DNA of 64,000 bases from Lysinibacillus_B sp036662795 (lineage in GTDB: Bacteria > Bacillota > Bacilli > Bacillales_A > Planococcaceae): assembly GCF_036662795.1 (NCBI RefSeq), contig NZ_JBAFWZ010000013.1, forward strand, positions 32,313-96,312. Reading direction: 5' to 3'. The notes beneath the pieces were generated by a model that had not been told where the DNA came from, did not search any database, and saw only the letters and a program-made list of their open reading frames with translations. Below are positions 7,896 to 17,140 of this stretch, one piece after another (the stretch's first letter is position 1; each line of letters opens with the position of its first letter). The position numbers and the translations under genes are program-made.

Positions 7896-7928
7896 GAAAA
7901 AACCCTTATGCAGAAAATAGCATAAGGG
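7896..7928 (-). terminator. Expression-platform terminator of the ribU riboswitch
   Basis: CCCTTATGC and GCATAAGGG form a 9-bp stem on the minus strand followed by six T, about 70 bases before the ribU start. It is placed where ligand-bound riboswitch would stop transcription. Confidence 0.8.
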
Positions 7929-8045
7929 AGAAATAGGCACACTTAAATAAGGGTCTATTCGTAATTCTGTACAATATTGCATATGAAAGCAACAAAATGT
8001 ACAGCAAACTACGACATTTTCGTAAAAAAATGACGACCGTACCTT

Positions 8046-8216
8046 CACCTTCTCCCATCCAGACTATACTGTCGGCTTTGGAATCTCACCAAATCCTGCA
8101 CGCGCAATGCGGCTCGCGGGCTGAAGAAGAGCTGCTGCAATGTCCTCCAAGCTAATGGTCGGAGATTGCGTCTTCTATTACCGCCGGTCGGGAATTACAC
8201 CCTGCCCCGAAGATGA
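8046..8216 (-). ncRNA. FMN riboswitch (RFN element)
   Basis: On the minus strand the conserved blocks appear in order: TCTTCGGGGCAGGGTG, CCCGACCGGCGGTA, AGCCCGCGAGC, GATTTGGTGAGATTCC, AGCCGACAGTATAGTC and GGATGGGAGAAGG. The variable arm between GGCGGTA and AGCCCGC is long (about 60 nt) and folds into nested pairs AGAAGA/TCTTCT and GCAAT/ATTGC. The closing stem CTTC/GAAG is present. It controls ribU through the terminator at 7896. Confidence 0.95.
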
Positions 8217-8246
8217 ATCAAACTATTAAATTAGCTTACAAGTACT

Positions 8247-8274
8247 ATTATAGGATAAATATCTGAAATGTAAA
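8247..8274 (-). promoter_or_regulatory. Predicted promoter of the ribU leader
   Basis: TTTACA at 8274-8269 and TATAAT at 8252-8247 (minus strand) are 16 bases apart, about 30 bases before the riboswitch begins. Confidence 0.65.
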
Positions 8275-8290
8275 CCATTTTGTTTAACAC

Positions 8291-9505
8291 CTAGTAGCTT
8301 TCTAGCTGTTCTAAAGAAATTGTATTTGCTCCAACTGGGATCGGCAACGGAGAGCTGAAATTAAATCCTTCCCATTGTTGCTGCACAATGTTTGAAAATT
8401 GCACCTGCTTATTAAAGCCCCCCGCCGTTAAAAGCATTCCCTCAAGCATTCTCATAGCTTGTTGAGGATCGAAATCATTTAAATCAAGCGGCGTAGAAAA
8501 GGTAACTACAGCCTTATCCCCTTCTTCTACTACTGAATAGTCAACACCTTGTAGGATGGCCGTTTGATATTGGTCGTTTTCAACAATCTTCATATACTCT
8601 AGTGCCTCTTTCGCCGAGTTAAAAGAATGGTTAGAATGTGGCGCTAAATAAATCCTATCGTTCCCCTGCCCGTATAAGAAATAACTCCCCCGCTTACTTA
8701 AACTCATTGTTGTATTCGCTTGTTCTTCTTTACCAGCGCTAGGTTCGTTATGCAATACTACTCGCTCGTAACTGTTACCAAATGTGTCTAATAAGACATC
8801 CCAATCGCTGGAAACCTTATCATTATACTGGTGATCTTCTGGTAATGTATAAATTAGTGTTGACCCTTGTTCCTCAATCTTACCTTGCAACGGATGCAAT
8901 TCTGTAAATCCTAAAGCTTGTTCATTTAGTGAAGCTGCATATTTACTATACAAATCGACAGCTGACGGTGATTCATGCCCAAACTCCTCAATAATCTGCT
9001 CGTTCGGAATCACAACGGTAACTGGTACACTTTCCCCATTCTTCCCTACTAGCCCTAGGTGAATTGCAGTATAAACTGAAAGCTGTTCCTGATACACGGA
9101 AGTTCGTAAATCCATATTATTTAAAGCTCTTATGCCCCGTGATTCATCCTGTTCTAATGCTACCCCACTACTTGCCCCATCATCTTCCGCTACCTCTACC
9201 TTCCTTTCAGCTGATGAATCTGATAAGGTATTTTCCGATTGGCCAGCCATTTTATCATTTGAAGTTTGAGGTGATAAAAAGTAAGCACCGCTAAACAATA
9301 CGACAAATAAAGCTGCTGAAATTCCCAGTATAATTAAAGCATGATTTTTCCGTTTAACAACACTTACCGGTGGATGTTCCTCTTCAAAAGCACCCGCCTG
9401 CTGCAACTTTGCGAAGACGTCTTCCTTTGAACGATTATCCTGAATTTTTGGAGCTTGCTCTAGTAGCTTTTCAATATCTAGTTCATCCCATTTTTCATCA
9501 TTCAT
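8291..9505 (-). CDS. rsiX: Anti-sigma factor of SigX
   Basis: A 404-residue membrane-anchored anti-sigma factor. The cytoplasmic N terminus (about 1-50) should hold SigX; one transmembrane helix follows at about 54-76 (ALIILGISAALFVVLFSGAYF); the rest lies outside the membrane. An Asp/Glu/Ser-rich linker (about 80-120) leads to an extracellular domain with no motif I know. It overlaps sigX by four bases (ATGA), the usual coupling for ECF sigma pairs. The size and place beside resE match B. subtilis RsiX (about 368 residues). The stop is followed closely by the ribU promoter. Confidence 0.88.
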   Translation of the reverse strand: MNDEKWDELDIEKLLEQAPKIQDNRSKEDVFAKLQQAGAFEEEHPPVSVVKRKNHALIILGISAALFVVLFSGAYFLSPQTSNDKMAGQSENTLSDSSAERKVEVAEDDGASSGVALEQDESRGIRALNNMDLRTSVYQEQLSVYTAIHLGLVGKNGESVPVTVVIPNEQIIEEFGHESPSAVDLYSKYAASLNEQALGFTELHPLQGKIEEQGSTLIYTLPEDHQYNDKVSSDWDVLLDTFGNSYERVVLHNEPSAGKEEQANTTMSLSKRGSYFLYGQGNDRIYLAPHSNHSFNSAKEALEYMKIVENDQYQTAILQGVDYSVVEEGDKAVVTFSTPLDLNDFDPQQAMRMLEGMLLTAGGFNKQVQFSNIVQQQWEGFNFSSPLPIPVGANTISLEQLESY

Positions 9506-10038
9506 AGCGAATTCGCCTCCTTCTGTTCCTTATTTAACCTTGCTCGCAAAGCATGAATAGCGCGGTGCTGTGTTGTTTTTACTTTCCCCTCAGTCCAACC
9601 TAAAACCTGTGCGGTCTCCTGTACCGATAGCTCTTGAAAAAAACGCATGACAATGACCATTTTTTGATCACCTGTACATAGTTCTAAAGCATGCAGAAGC
9701 CCTCTTAAATCTTCACTAAGCTCCAAAAATTGCTCTGGGGATTTTTCGGATGAAATAAGCTGCTCATTTTCCCATTCAAAAGCATTAAAATGATGTCGAT
9801 CACGAACAGCCATCTTTCGAAAATGATCGATTGCTACGTTTTTAGCGATAGAAAATAGCCATGTTTTTTCAGAGCTATTTCCCCGAAAACGATCGTATGA
9901 TTTCAGCACACGTACGTATACTTCGTGCGATAAATCCTCTGCAACGCTTCTATTTTTCACTAAATAAATTAAAAACTGAAAAACATCCTGATGGTATTCG
10001 TCATACAATCGATGGAAAATGGATTCTTTAGAATTCAT
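9502..10038 (-). CDS. sigX: ECF RNA polymerase sigma factor SigX
   Basis: A 178-residue group IV sigma factor. Region 2 (about 10-80) contains DLSHEVYVRVLKSYDRFRGN and TWLFSIAKNVAIDHFRK; region 4 (about 115-170) contains the helix-turn-helix SVQETAQVLGWTEGKVKTT. In B. subtilis SigX responds to cell-envelope stress and cationic peptides by changing surface charge; the same role is inferred here. ATG 10038 is preferred over GTG 10047 because GGAGG then lies eight bases away. A matching ECF promoter lies 30-50 bases upstream, so it probably makes its own transcript. It follows resE, as in B. subtilis. Confidence 0.93.
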   Translation of the reverse strand: MNSKESIFHRLYDEYHQDVFQFLIYLVKNRSVAEDLSHEVYVRVLKSYDRFRGNSSEKTWLFSIAKNVAIDHFRKMAVRDRHHFNAFEWENEQLISSEKSPEQFLELSEDLRGLLHALELCTGDQKMVIVMRFFQELSVQETAQVLGWTEGKVKTTQHRAIHALRARLNKEQKEANSL

Positions 10039-10064
10039 CCATCCCACCTCCGTTCTAAATATTA

Positions 10065-10090
10065 GTCGTATAATACGCTAAATCGTTTCA
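10065..10090 (-). promoter_or_regulatory. Predicted SigX autoregulatory (ECF) promoter
   Basis: On the minus strand TGAAAC (10090-10085) and CGAC (10068-10065) are 16 bases apart. This matches the TGWAAC-N16-CGAC pattern of ECF promoters of the SigX/SigW group. Confidence 0.6.
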
Positions 10091-10118
10091 ATTCTAACTC
10101 GATCTTTAACATCATAAC

Positions 10119-10226
10119 ATAAAAAAATCCGCTTCCTTCCAATGGGCAAGGATGAAGCTTACAAAGTGCTATGCAGCACTTACTTTGCTCGATCACTCAC
10201 TTACCCACAGAAGTATTGCGGATTAT
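10119..10226. other. Branched stem structure between resE and sigX
   Basis: AATCCGC near 10126 and GCGGATT near 10215 close a long-range stem of about 100 nt. Inside are the hairpin AAGTGCT-ATGC-AGCACTT (plus-strand sense) and TCCTT-N9-AAGGA. On the minus strand the closing arm runs into seven T, so it may be the resE terminator in unusual multi-branched form, or an inserted element. Confidence 0.5.
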
Positions 10227-10238
10227 TTTTCCTAAGAG

Positions 10239-12011
10239 TTATAGCGGTAAATAGAAAGTAAAGATCGTACCTTCTTTTTCCACACTTTCAACTTTTATAT
10301 TTCCCTCATGCGCTTCTACAATATTTCTTGCAATAGCTAGCCCGAGACCCGTGCCCCCCTTTGAACGTGTACGTGCTTTATCCGCCTTATAAAAACGTTC
10401 AAAAACATAAGGTAGGTCGTCTTGAGGTATACCAAATCCAGTATCCTCAACTGCTATTTTTGCATAGGAAAGCTCAGTTGTTAGTGTGACTTTTACAGTC
10501 CCATCCTCTGGCGTATGACGAATGGCATTATCGATTAAATTCGTTAATACTTGCTCGATGCGGTCCTCGTCCATTGATATCGTTATATCTTCTCGTAAGT
10601 CCGTTTGGAACAGCAGGTGCACATGCTTTTCTTTTGCAACTTGCGCAAATTTTTGCGTCATTCGCTCTAACACATGGGCAACAGGCACAATATCCTTATA
10701 AAGCCGAATATGCCCTGATTCCATTCGCGCTAAATCAAGTAAGTCTGTTACGAGACGTCCCATTCGCTGCGATTCATCATAAATAATACGTATCATTTCA
10801 TTACGTTCTTCCTCGGATGAGACGACATCATCTAAAATCGCCTCCGAATAACCTTGTAGCATCGCAATCGGTGTACGAAGCTCGTGTGAAACGTTGGCAA
10901 TAAAATCCGAGCGTAGCTTTTCTAAACGATTTTGCTCTGTTTTATCTCGAATGACCGCAACAGCCCCTCGAATGAGCTCCCCGCTATATAACGGACTTAT
11001 CGTTAAGCTATAATAAGAGCCGTCTATCGCTAATTCCTCTTCTATTTTATCCTCAAAATCTAACACATGATCTAGCATATGGTAAATTTCTGGAGGAATC
11101 GGCTTTGCACTTTGCGAGCCTTTGCTAATAAACCATTTTTGTAGTAATTTTTCAGCCGGAGGGTTACTTACTAAAATTGTACGATCTCGATTAAACGTAA
11201 TCACGGCATCCGTCATCGAGGTTAGAATGCTTGAAAGCTGCTCTTTTTCCTGATTTATTACTTCTAAATGATGTTTCAGCTGTCTAGCCATTTGGTTAAA
11301 GGCTACTGCAAGCTGACCAATTTCATCATTTTGCGTTGTCGGTACTTGTGAATCAAAGCGCCCCTTCGATAACTCAAACGCATGCTCTCGCATTTTACGT
11401 AACGGATACGTAATACGGCTCGACAGGAAGAAAGCAAAAATCGTCGTTAGGATAAACGCAATGAACGCAGAAAGGAATACAATTTTCGTCGTTTCCTTGC
11501 TCGTTTCGTGCATGGCAGCTGGACTTTGATAGATAAAAACTGCCCCATGTAGCTTTTCTTCACTTTTTAATGGAAAGCCAAGCACAACATACGATTCCTT
11601 TTTATCCTTCCCTGTTTGCGAAGGTAGGATCATCTCTTTTAATATCGGTTCATTTGATTCATAGATAGTTTCAAAGGCTTTATTAGAGAGGATGCTATCT
11701 TGGATTTCCTGTTGATTAATCCCTTCTTGAATTGCATAGACAACCTCATTGGGATTTTCTGCAATAAGGGCATTTGTATGTTCATCTAGTATGTCTTGAA
11801 TGATCTTTACTTGCACGTTTCCTTCCGCTCGTTCATCAACAATACTTGCAATGGTGGACGCTGTTTGACGAAGTGAGGATTCCGCCTGCTGATTGTGATA
11901 ATTTTCTAGAAACTCTAGCATAAAAACCGTGAAAATAAAAAGTACAAATGAAACGAGAAGCAATATGGTTACCCATAGCTTCCCGACAATACTATTCCAT
12001 ATTCTATTCAT
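10239..12011 (-). CDS. resE: Sensor histidine kinase ResE
   Basis: Membrane kinase of the oxygen/nitric-oxide-responsive ResDE system. The 590-residue protein has a first transmembrane helix at about 8-32, an extracellular loop of about 130 residues, a second helix at about 172-192, HAMP (RITYPLRKMREHA), a PAS domain (about 250-360), the phospho-acceptor His near 374 in NVSHELRTP, and a HATPase with NLIDNAIRHTP, DTGFGIP and GGTGLGLAI. ATG 12011 overlaps the resD stop and has GAGGT upstream; the longer frame runs eight codons further into resD. Kinase and regulator are translationally coupled. Confidence 0.95.
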   Translation of the reverse strand: MNRIWNSIVGKLWVTILLLVSFVLFIFTVFMLEFLENYHNQQAESSLRQTASTIASIVDERAEGNVQVKIIQDILDEHTNALIAENPNEVVYAIQEGINQQEIQDSILSNKAFETIYESNEPILKEMILPSQTGKDKKESYVVLGFPLKSEEKLHGAVFIYQSPAAMHETSKETTKIVFLSAFIAFILTTIFAFFLSSRITYPLRKMREHAFELSKGRFDSQVPTTQNDEIGQLAVAFNQMARQLKHHLEVINQEKEQLSSILTSMTDAVITFNRDRTILVSNPPAEKLLQKWFISKGSQSAKPIPPEIYHMLDHVLDFEDKIEEELAIDGSYYSLTISPLYSGELIRGAVAVIRDKTEQNRLEKLRSDFIANVSHELRTPIAMLQGYSEAILDDVVSSEEERNEMIRIIYDESQRMGRLVTDLLDLARMESGHIRLYKDIVPVAHVLERMTQKFAQVAKEKHVHLLFQTDLREDITISMDEDRIEQVLTNLIDNAIRHTPEDGTVKVTLTTELSYAKIAVEDTGFGIPQDDLPYVFERFYKADKARTRSKGGTGLGLAIARNIVEAHEGNIKVESVEKEGTIFTFYLPL

Positions 12012-12720
12012 TAACGACCTCAAATTTGTAACCAACGCCCCATACCGTTACAATCATTTTTGCCGCATTTTCAGACACACGATTTAGCTTTTCGCGTAAT
12101 CGTTTTACATGCGTGTCCACTGTACGTAAGTCGCCGAAAAAGTCATAATGCCAAACCTCCTTTAGTAATTGTTCACGGTCAAATACTTTATCAGGTGATT
12201 TTGCTAGGAAGTACAATAACTCATACTCTTTCGGTGTTAAGTTAACTTCTGTTCCATCTGCTGTAACACGGTGCGCGTCATGATCAATTGTTAAATGTGG
12301 AAACACCACTAAATCCTTTGAAGCAGAAGAACTTGAAACAGGTGAAAACGCTGCTGAACGGCGTAGGATTGCTTTTAGTCGAAGCACAACCTCACGTGGA
12401 CTGAACGGTTTGACAATATAATCATCCGCCCCCAGCTCAAAGCCTTGTACACGATTTGCTTCTTCACCTTTTGCCGTTAGTAAAATAATCGGCGTAGTTT
12501 TCTTTTCACGAATTTCCTCACATACTTGTAAACCATCTTTTTCAGGCATCATAATATCTAAAAGAATACAATGATAGTCATTTTCAAACGCTTTTTCAAT
12601 CGCTTCATTGCCATTTTCGGCTTCATCTACTATATATCCTTCACGCTCTAAATACATTTTTAACAGACGGCGAATGCGATCTTCATCGTCCACTATTAAA
12701 ACAGAAATATTTTCAGACAC
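12004..12720 (-). CDS. resD: Response regulator ResD
   Basis: A 238-residue OmpR-type regulator. The receiver domain has acidic residues DDED near 11-14, the phosphorylated Asp55 in ILLDIMMPE, and Lys in LLTAKG; the winged-helix domain ends with RTVDTHVKRLREK and WGVGYKFE. In Bacillus ResD~P activates genes for anaerobic and microaerobic respiration, including resABC and ctaA; assignment here rests on sequence and on the res cluster. It overlaps resE by eight bases. A strong stem-loop separates it from resC, so it may have its own promoter as well as read-through. Confidence 0.95.
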   Translation of the reverse strand: MSENISVLIVDDEDRIRRLLKMYLEREGYIVDEAENGNEAIEKAFENDYHCILLDIMMPEKDGLQVCEEIREKKTTPIILLTAKGEEANRVQGFELGADDYIVKPFSPREVVLRLKAILRRSAAFSPVSSSSASKDLVVFPHLTIDHDAHRVTADGTEVNLTPKEYELLYFLAKSPDKVFDREQLLKEVWHYDFFGDLRTVDTHVKRLREKLNRVSENAAKMIVTVWGVGYKFEVVNE

Positions 12721-12779
12721 TTGTTGTAACCCCTTTCTCGCTATCTACAATTCCTATTGTACAATTTCATTCATGAAAT

Positions 12780-12823
12780 GAAAAGGAAAGGAGTTATCTG
12801 AAAACCCTTTTTCAGACAACTCC
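12780..12823 (-). terminator. Stem-loop between resC and resD
   Basis: GGAGTTGTCTGAAAA and TTTTCAGATAACTCC form a 15-bp stem with one mismatch, then TTTCCTTTT. It probably reduces read-through from resABC into resDE. Confidence 0.75.
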
Positions 12824-12852
12824 TCTAAACATTCTACATTTTTCTTGTTGCC

Positions 12853-14091
12853 TTATGAAGCAGCGTAAGAGTGTAATCCGGCAATAATTAAGTTAACAAA
12901 CACTAAGTTAAACATAATAATAGTAAAGCCGATTACAGCAAGCCATGCTGATTTTTTTCCTTCCCAGCCTTTTGAAAGACGAAGATGAAGGAATGCTGCA
13001 TAGAATAGCCATGTAATAAGCGCCCAAACCTCTTTCGGATCCCAGCCCCAGAAGCGACTCCATGCAATTTGTGCCCAAATCATCGCGAAAATAAGAGCAC
13101 CTAACGTAAATACTGGGAAACCAATTAATACAGAACGGTAACCAATCTCATCCATAAGCTGTGAATTTACTCTTTTCACTAGAGGTTGAAGCATCGCTGA
13201 AATAGAACGACGACCTATTAAACGAATGAGTAAATAAATAACTGTACCAAATATAATTGACCACGTCAGCGTCGATAGCTTTTTCGCATTAATGAGCGCT
13301 GGCGTTTCTACTAAAGGCTCGAATGATTTATCTTCTTCTAAAACGGGCTCGTATAATTTCTTTTCTTTATCCACGAACGTTATTTCTTCATATTCATTCA
13401 TACCAAATAAGGCTGGCGTATTATAGACGATTGTTTGCGGATTATCTTCCTTGTCTACATATTTATACGTCGACTCGTAGCCCATTGTCCCAAACGTAAT
13501 AGACGATGCTACAAAGCCAATAACAAGTACACATGAATACATAACCGCTTCTAACCAGAAGCGCTCTTGTGATCTCTTAGTTAAATCAACATTCTTCAAT
13601 AAATAAATCAAACCTGCTACGGCACTAATAGCTAGAATAGATTCACCAATTGCTGCACAAATTACGTGAATCGTTAACCAATGACTTTGCAGAGATGGTA
13701 CGAGTGGTGTTACCTCTTTAGGGAACATCGCAGCATAACCGATAATTAAAACCGCAATCGGTAACGCCACCATGCCAAGTGCTGCAACACGGTACATAAA
13801 GTAAATGACGATAAATGATGCCACGATGAACATACCGAACGCTGTTGTAAATTCAAACATATTACTTACAGGTGCATGTCCAGTGTATATCCAGCGTGTA
13901 ATAAAGTACGCTACGTTTGCTATAAAACCAATTATCGTTACAGTAATCGCCAGTTTTCCCCATTTTTCTGCACGAGCTGGGGCATACTCTAATTTTGAAG
14001 GTTTAATTGCACCACCAAATAAAATAGTTGCAATCAAATACGCAATAAACGCCGTAAACAATAAATATCCACTTACATCAATCAAACTCAT
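12853..14091 (-). CDS. resC: Cytochrome c biogenesis protein ResC (CcsA type)
   Basis: Integral membrane part of the system II haem ligation machine with ResB; delivers haem to apocytochrome c outside the membrane. The 412-residue protein has about eight hydrophobic segments. The tryptophan-rich WWD-like motif WAQIAWSRFWGWDPKEVWAL (near 346-366) is clear, and conserved His residues lie in the flanking helices. An insertion of charged residues (about 215-265) forms an outer loop. The start overlaps the resB stop by four bases, so the pair is translationally coupled. Confidence 0.95.
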   Translation of the reverse strand: MSLIDVSGYLLFTAFIAYLIATILFGGAIKPSKLEYAPARAEKWGKLAITVTIIGFIANVAYFITRWIYTGHAPVSNMFEFTTAFGMFIVASFIVIYFMYRVAALGMVALPIAVLIIGYAAMFPKEVTPLVPSLQSHWLTIHVICAAIGESILAISAVAGLIYLLKNVDLTKRSQERFWLEAVMYSCVLVIGFVASSITFGTMGYESTYKYVDKEDNPQTIVYNTPALFGMNEYEEITFVDKEKKLYEPVLEEDKSFEPLVETPALINAKKLSTLTWSIIFGTVIYLLIRLIGRRSISAMLQPLVKRVNSQLMDEIGYRSVLIGFPVFTLGALIFAMIWAQIAWSRFWGWDPKEVWALITWLFYAAFLHLRLSKGWEGKKSAWLAVIGFTIIMFNLVFVNLIIAGLHSYAAS

Positions 14092-15740
14092 AAGGTGTTG
14101 TCACCTTCCTTTTCTTGTTGTTCCTTTTCGGATTCTACTTGATCTACGTATTTTGGTAAATGTGCAAATTGGGTTACAGCATCTATTTCTTTTTTCATGC
14201 TGAACCAGTTTTTATTCGTATGGGCAGCCAGACGAATTGTTCCATCTTCTAGCCTTTCCACCCATAATCGACGATGGCTCCAATACGAACCAATCACTAC
14301 ACCAATCATAAAGATTAATCCACCTAAAAATAACAGCGGAATCGTTTTATCTTTACGAATTGTTAAACCTGTAGAATTCCTTGTTTCTACACCTTGGAAT
14401 GCCATTTTATACGTATTTTCACCAAGTGGCTCTAGTGTTTGCTGGATGCCGACAAAGCTCGTTTCACCATCTGGCTTTTCAGGTGTGGTCATACGGAAAA
14501 TAAATGCTGGGTTATTTGGAGAAGGTGTTTTTGTTTGTGGTACACCATCCTTAAATCCAGAGAAATCAGGTAAATACGTAATAATTTCTACTTTTGTTTT
14601 GTCATTTATAATGTATTCTCCCTGAGGATCTGTTAAATCAATGGTAATCTCACCGAGCGATTCTCCAGTTGCTTTATTTGTCAGTGCAAACCTCATCGCC
14701 TTTAGCTCATTTAAGCCGTAGTCCATTTGATAGATTGCATATCCATCATACTTAAGCGGCTCATTTACTCGGATTTCAAACGTATCTACCACTTCTAAAT
14801 TATCTGTTTGCCCAGGAAGGTCACCTTCTTGTTGTTTATACAGTGTCACATTTGTTTGGAAGTTTTTCGCTAATACGTTAACACCTTGCTTCAGCTGTTC
14901 ACCTTGGGCTTCATTATCATATACTTCTAAAATAAATTTATTATTTTCTATGAAATAACCGTCCATGCCATCAACTGCACGAAGTTCTCCTTCACGTAAC
15001 CAAATCGACTCGTCCACATAGAAGCCTGGGAAAAGTCTCATCATCACTGCACCTAAAAAGATGATTAAACCTACGTGGTTTATGTATGGACCGTAACGTG
15101 CAAAGCGCCCTTTTTCAGCAAGTAACGCATTGTCCTCACGACGAACCTTATAGCGTAGCGCTTTCATTTTTTCTTCAATTAACTCAAGCGTCTTACCTTC
15201 CTCGGCAGCTGGCTTCCCTTCAGCAATAATACGCTGACGCTTCATAAAGCTTTGATGGCGCTTTACTCGCTGATTTTTTAGGGATTTATGTAACGGCAAG
15301 CCACGATCAATACTAGCAACAATAATCGAAATCGCAAGCATTCCTACTAAAATTTGGAACCACCAAGAGGAGTATAAATCGGCTAAACCTAATTTATAGT
15401 AGAGCTCACCGATTAAACCGTACACATCCTCGTAATAAGCAGCTTTTTCAGCTTCTGTTTGTACCTTTAACGCAAATTCTTGCGGAAAAATCGTACCGAT
15501 AGAAGCAGCAATTAAATTTAAAATGATCAGGGTAATTCCAATTTTAACACTTGAAAAGAAGTTCCAAACTTTATCAACAAGTGATTTGTTGTATGTTTTT
15601 GACCGGATTGCAATACCATCATATCGCATATCGGCGATCTTTTTGTCCTTCTCCTCGACTGTAAGTGCCCGTCCACATTTTTCACATAGCTTTGTACCGA
15701 CAGGATTTTCATGACTACATTCACAAATAATTTTTTCCAT
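14088..15740 (-). CDS. resB: Cytochrome c biogenesis protein ResB
   Basis: ResB works with ResC in haem export and attachment to cytochrome c. The 550-residue protein begins with a small zinc-ribbon-like piece (Cys5, Cys7, Cys17, Cys20), followed by transmembrane helices at about 68-90, 128-150 and 212-236, a large extracellular domain (about 240-470), and a last helix near 478-500. GTIFPQEF after the first helix is typical. It stands between resA (13 bases upstream) and resC (four-base overlap). The N-terminal zinc ribbon is also seen in other Bacillus ResB proteins as far as I recall. Confidence 0.94.
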   Translation of the reverse strand: MEKIICECSHENPVGTKLCEKCGRALTVEEKDKKIADMRYDGIAIRSKTYNKSLVDKVWNFFSSVKIGITLIILNLIAASIGTIFPQEFALKVQTEAEKAAYYEDVYGLIGELYYKLGLADLYSSWWFQILVGMLAISIIVASIDRGLPLHKSLKNQRVKRHQSFMKRQRIIAEGKPAAEEGKTLELIEEKMKALRYKVRREDNALLAEKGRFARYGPYINHVGLIIFLGAVMMRLFPGFYVDESIWLREGELRAVDGMDGYFIENNKFILEVYDNEAQGEQLKQGVNVLAKNFQTNVTLYKQQEGDLPGQTDNLEVVDTFEIRVNEPLKYDGYAIYQMDYGLNELKAMRFALTNKATGESLGEITIDLTDPQGEYIINDKTKVEIITYLPDFSGFKDGVPQTKTPSPNNPAFIFRMTTPEKPDGETSFVGIQQTLEPLGENTYKMAFQGVETRNSTGLTIRKDKTIPLLFLGGLIFMIGVVIGSYWSHRRLWVERLEDGTIRLAAHTNKNWFSMKKEIDAVTQFAHLPKYVDQVESEKEQQEKEGDNTL

Positions 15741-15752
15741 ATTGTAAAACTC

Positions 15753-16286
15753 CTATCTCGGCATGATAGCCTCCATATAGGCTGCAATGCTTGCCTCGCT
15801 CATTTCACCGGTAATAATTTTTTCTACTTTTCCTTCTGGATTAATTAAAATTGTTGCTGGCAAATTCGTCACATTATAAGCTTCCATTACACTTTTCGTC
15901 TTATCAATTGCTACTGGGAAAGTTAGCCCCATAGTTTTAACATAACTTTTTACTTCAAAATCTGATTGCGCAATATTAATGGCTAGCGTTTGAACACCTT
16001 GCGACTTGTAGGCAGTATATTGACGATTCATTGCTGGCATTTCACGTTCACAAGGCTCACACCATGTACCCCAGAAATTTAAAAATACGCCTTGTCCTTT
16101 ATAATCAGACAGTCGATGTGTATTACCGTTTAAATCAACAAGCTCAAAATCTGGTGCTTGAGAGCCAACCTTTAAGATTTCTACTTTATCCTTCGTAAGT
16201 GTTGAAAAAACGGTATATCCAATGGCAATGGCAAGAAGTGCTAAAATAATTCCGCGAATTACCGAACGTCGTTGTTTTTTTTCCAT
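15753..16286 (-). CDS. resA: Thiol-disulfide oxidoreductase ResA
   Basis: Membrane-anchored thioredoxin-fold protein that reduces the CxxCH haem sites of apocytochrome c outside the cell. One N-terminal signal anchor (about 11-30) is followed by a thioredoxin domain with the active site WCEPC near residue 73, the same Cys-Glu-Pro-Cys seen in Bacillus ResA. The cis-Pro region reads NLPATILI. ATG 16286 is used; it follows a G-rich ribosome site, while the longer frame adds eleven unlikely residues. First gene of resABC, with an extended -10 promoter upstream. Confidence 0.95.
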   Translation of the reverse strand: MEKKQRRSVIRGIILALLAIAIGYTVFSTLTKDKVEILKVGSQAPDFELVDLNGNTHRLSDYKGQGVFLNFWGTWCEPCEREMPAMNRQYTAYKSQGVQTLAINIAQSDFEVKSYVKTMGLTFPVAIDKTKSVMEAYNVTNLPATILINPEGKVEKIITGEMSEASIAAYMEAIMPR

Positions 16287-16329
16287 ATTTCGCAATTCCC
16301 CCCTGTAAAAGCTCCACAATCCATTTTTT

Positions 16330-16358
16330 ATTATATCAAAAAATTGGTTTACAACTTT
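16330..16358 (-). promoter_or_regulatory. Possible resA promoter with extended -10
   Basis: TGATATAAT (minus strand, 16338-16330) is an extended -10 element. The -35 region AAAGTT at 17 bases is weak, as expected for a promoter that needs an activator such as ResD. Confidence 0.4.
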
Positions 16359-16405
16359 TATCTATTTTGAAGTATTTATGAACGTTTACACTAAAGGGCT
16401 AGTGT

Positions 16406-17140
16406 TTAATCTAATTTACCTGTTTCAGCTAATACACGAAGAAGCTTTACTTCATGCTTTGTTAGCTCGCGGTATTCTCCAGGATTTAAACCAGTTAAAT
16501 CTAAAAAGGCAAATCGTTCACGCTTTAATTTCACAACTGGTGTACCAATTGCTTCGAACATACGGCGCACTTGTCTGTTGCGGCCTTCATGAATGGTAAT
16601 TTCACAAATTGCCTTACCAGCCTGTTCGTCAAATGATGTCATACTTACTTTTGCAGGAGCTGTTTTTCCATCCTCTAGCTTAATACCGCGCTGCAATTTT
16701 TTCAGACCCTCAATTGTTGGCACACCTTTAACACGAGCTACATATGTTTTATCGATTTTAAATTTCGGATGTGTTAGCTGATAAGAGAACTCACCATCAT
16801 TTGTTAATAATAAAAGACCAGTCGTATCATAATCTAATCGTCCTACCGGGAAAATACGTTGATGTACGCGCTTTTTAAAAATATCCGTAACCGTTTTTCT
16901 ACCTTTATCATCTGTGACAGCAGAAATATATCCACGTGGCTTATACAATAAAAAGTAGACTTTATCTTCCTTCTCCAATTTTACGCCCTCTACTTCAATT
17001 GTGTCTGAATTCGACACTTTTGTACCAAGCTCACGGACTACCTTTCCGTTCACCTTTACTTTTCCTTCTTGAATTAATTGCTCTGCCTTACGACGCGATG
17101 CTACACCAGCATAAGCAATTACTTTTTGTAATCTTTCCAT
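16406..17140 (-). CDS. rluB: 23S rRNA pseudouridine synthase RluB
   Basis: Isomerizes a uridine in 23S rRNA (position 2605 by E. coli numbering, from the family). The 244-residue protein has an N-terminal S4 RNA-binding domain (RLQKVIAYAGVASRRKAEQL) and the RsuA/RluB catalytic core with GRLDYDTTGLLLLTNDG, where Asp in RLD is the nucleophile. HEGRNRQVRRM is a second conserved motif. It lies upstream of resA, as in B. subtilis (ypuL-resA). The preceding spmA and spmB genes of that genome are missing here. Confidence 0.95.
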   Translation of the reverse strand: MERLQKVIAYAGVASRRKAEQLIQEGKVKVNGKVVRELGTKVSNSDTIEVEGVKLEKEDKVYFLLYKPRGYISAVTDDKGRKTVTDIFKKRVHQRIFPVGRLDYDTTGLLLLTNDGEFSYQLTHPKFKIDKTYVARVKGVPTIEGLKKLQRGIKLEDGKTAPAKVSMTSFDEQAGKAICEITIHEGRNRQVRRMFEAIGTPVVKLKRERFAFLDLTGLNPGEYRELTKHEVKLLRVLAETGKLD

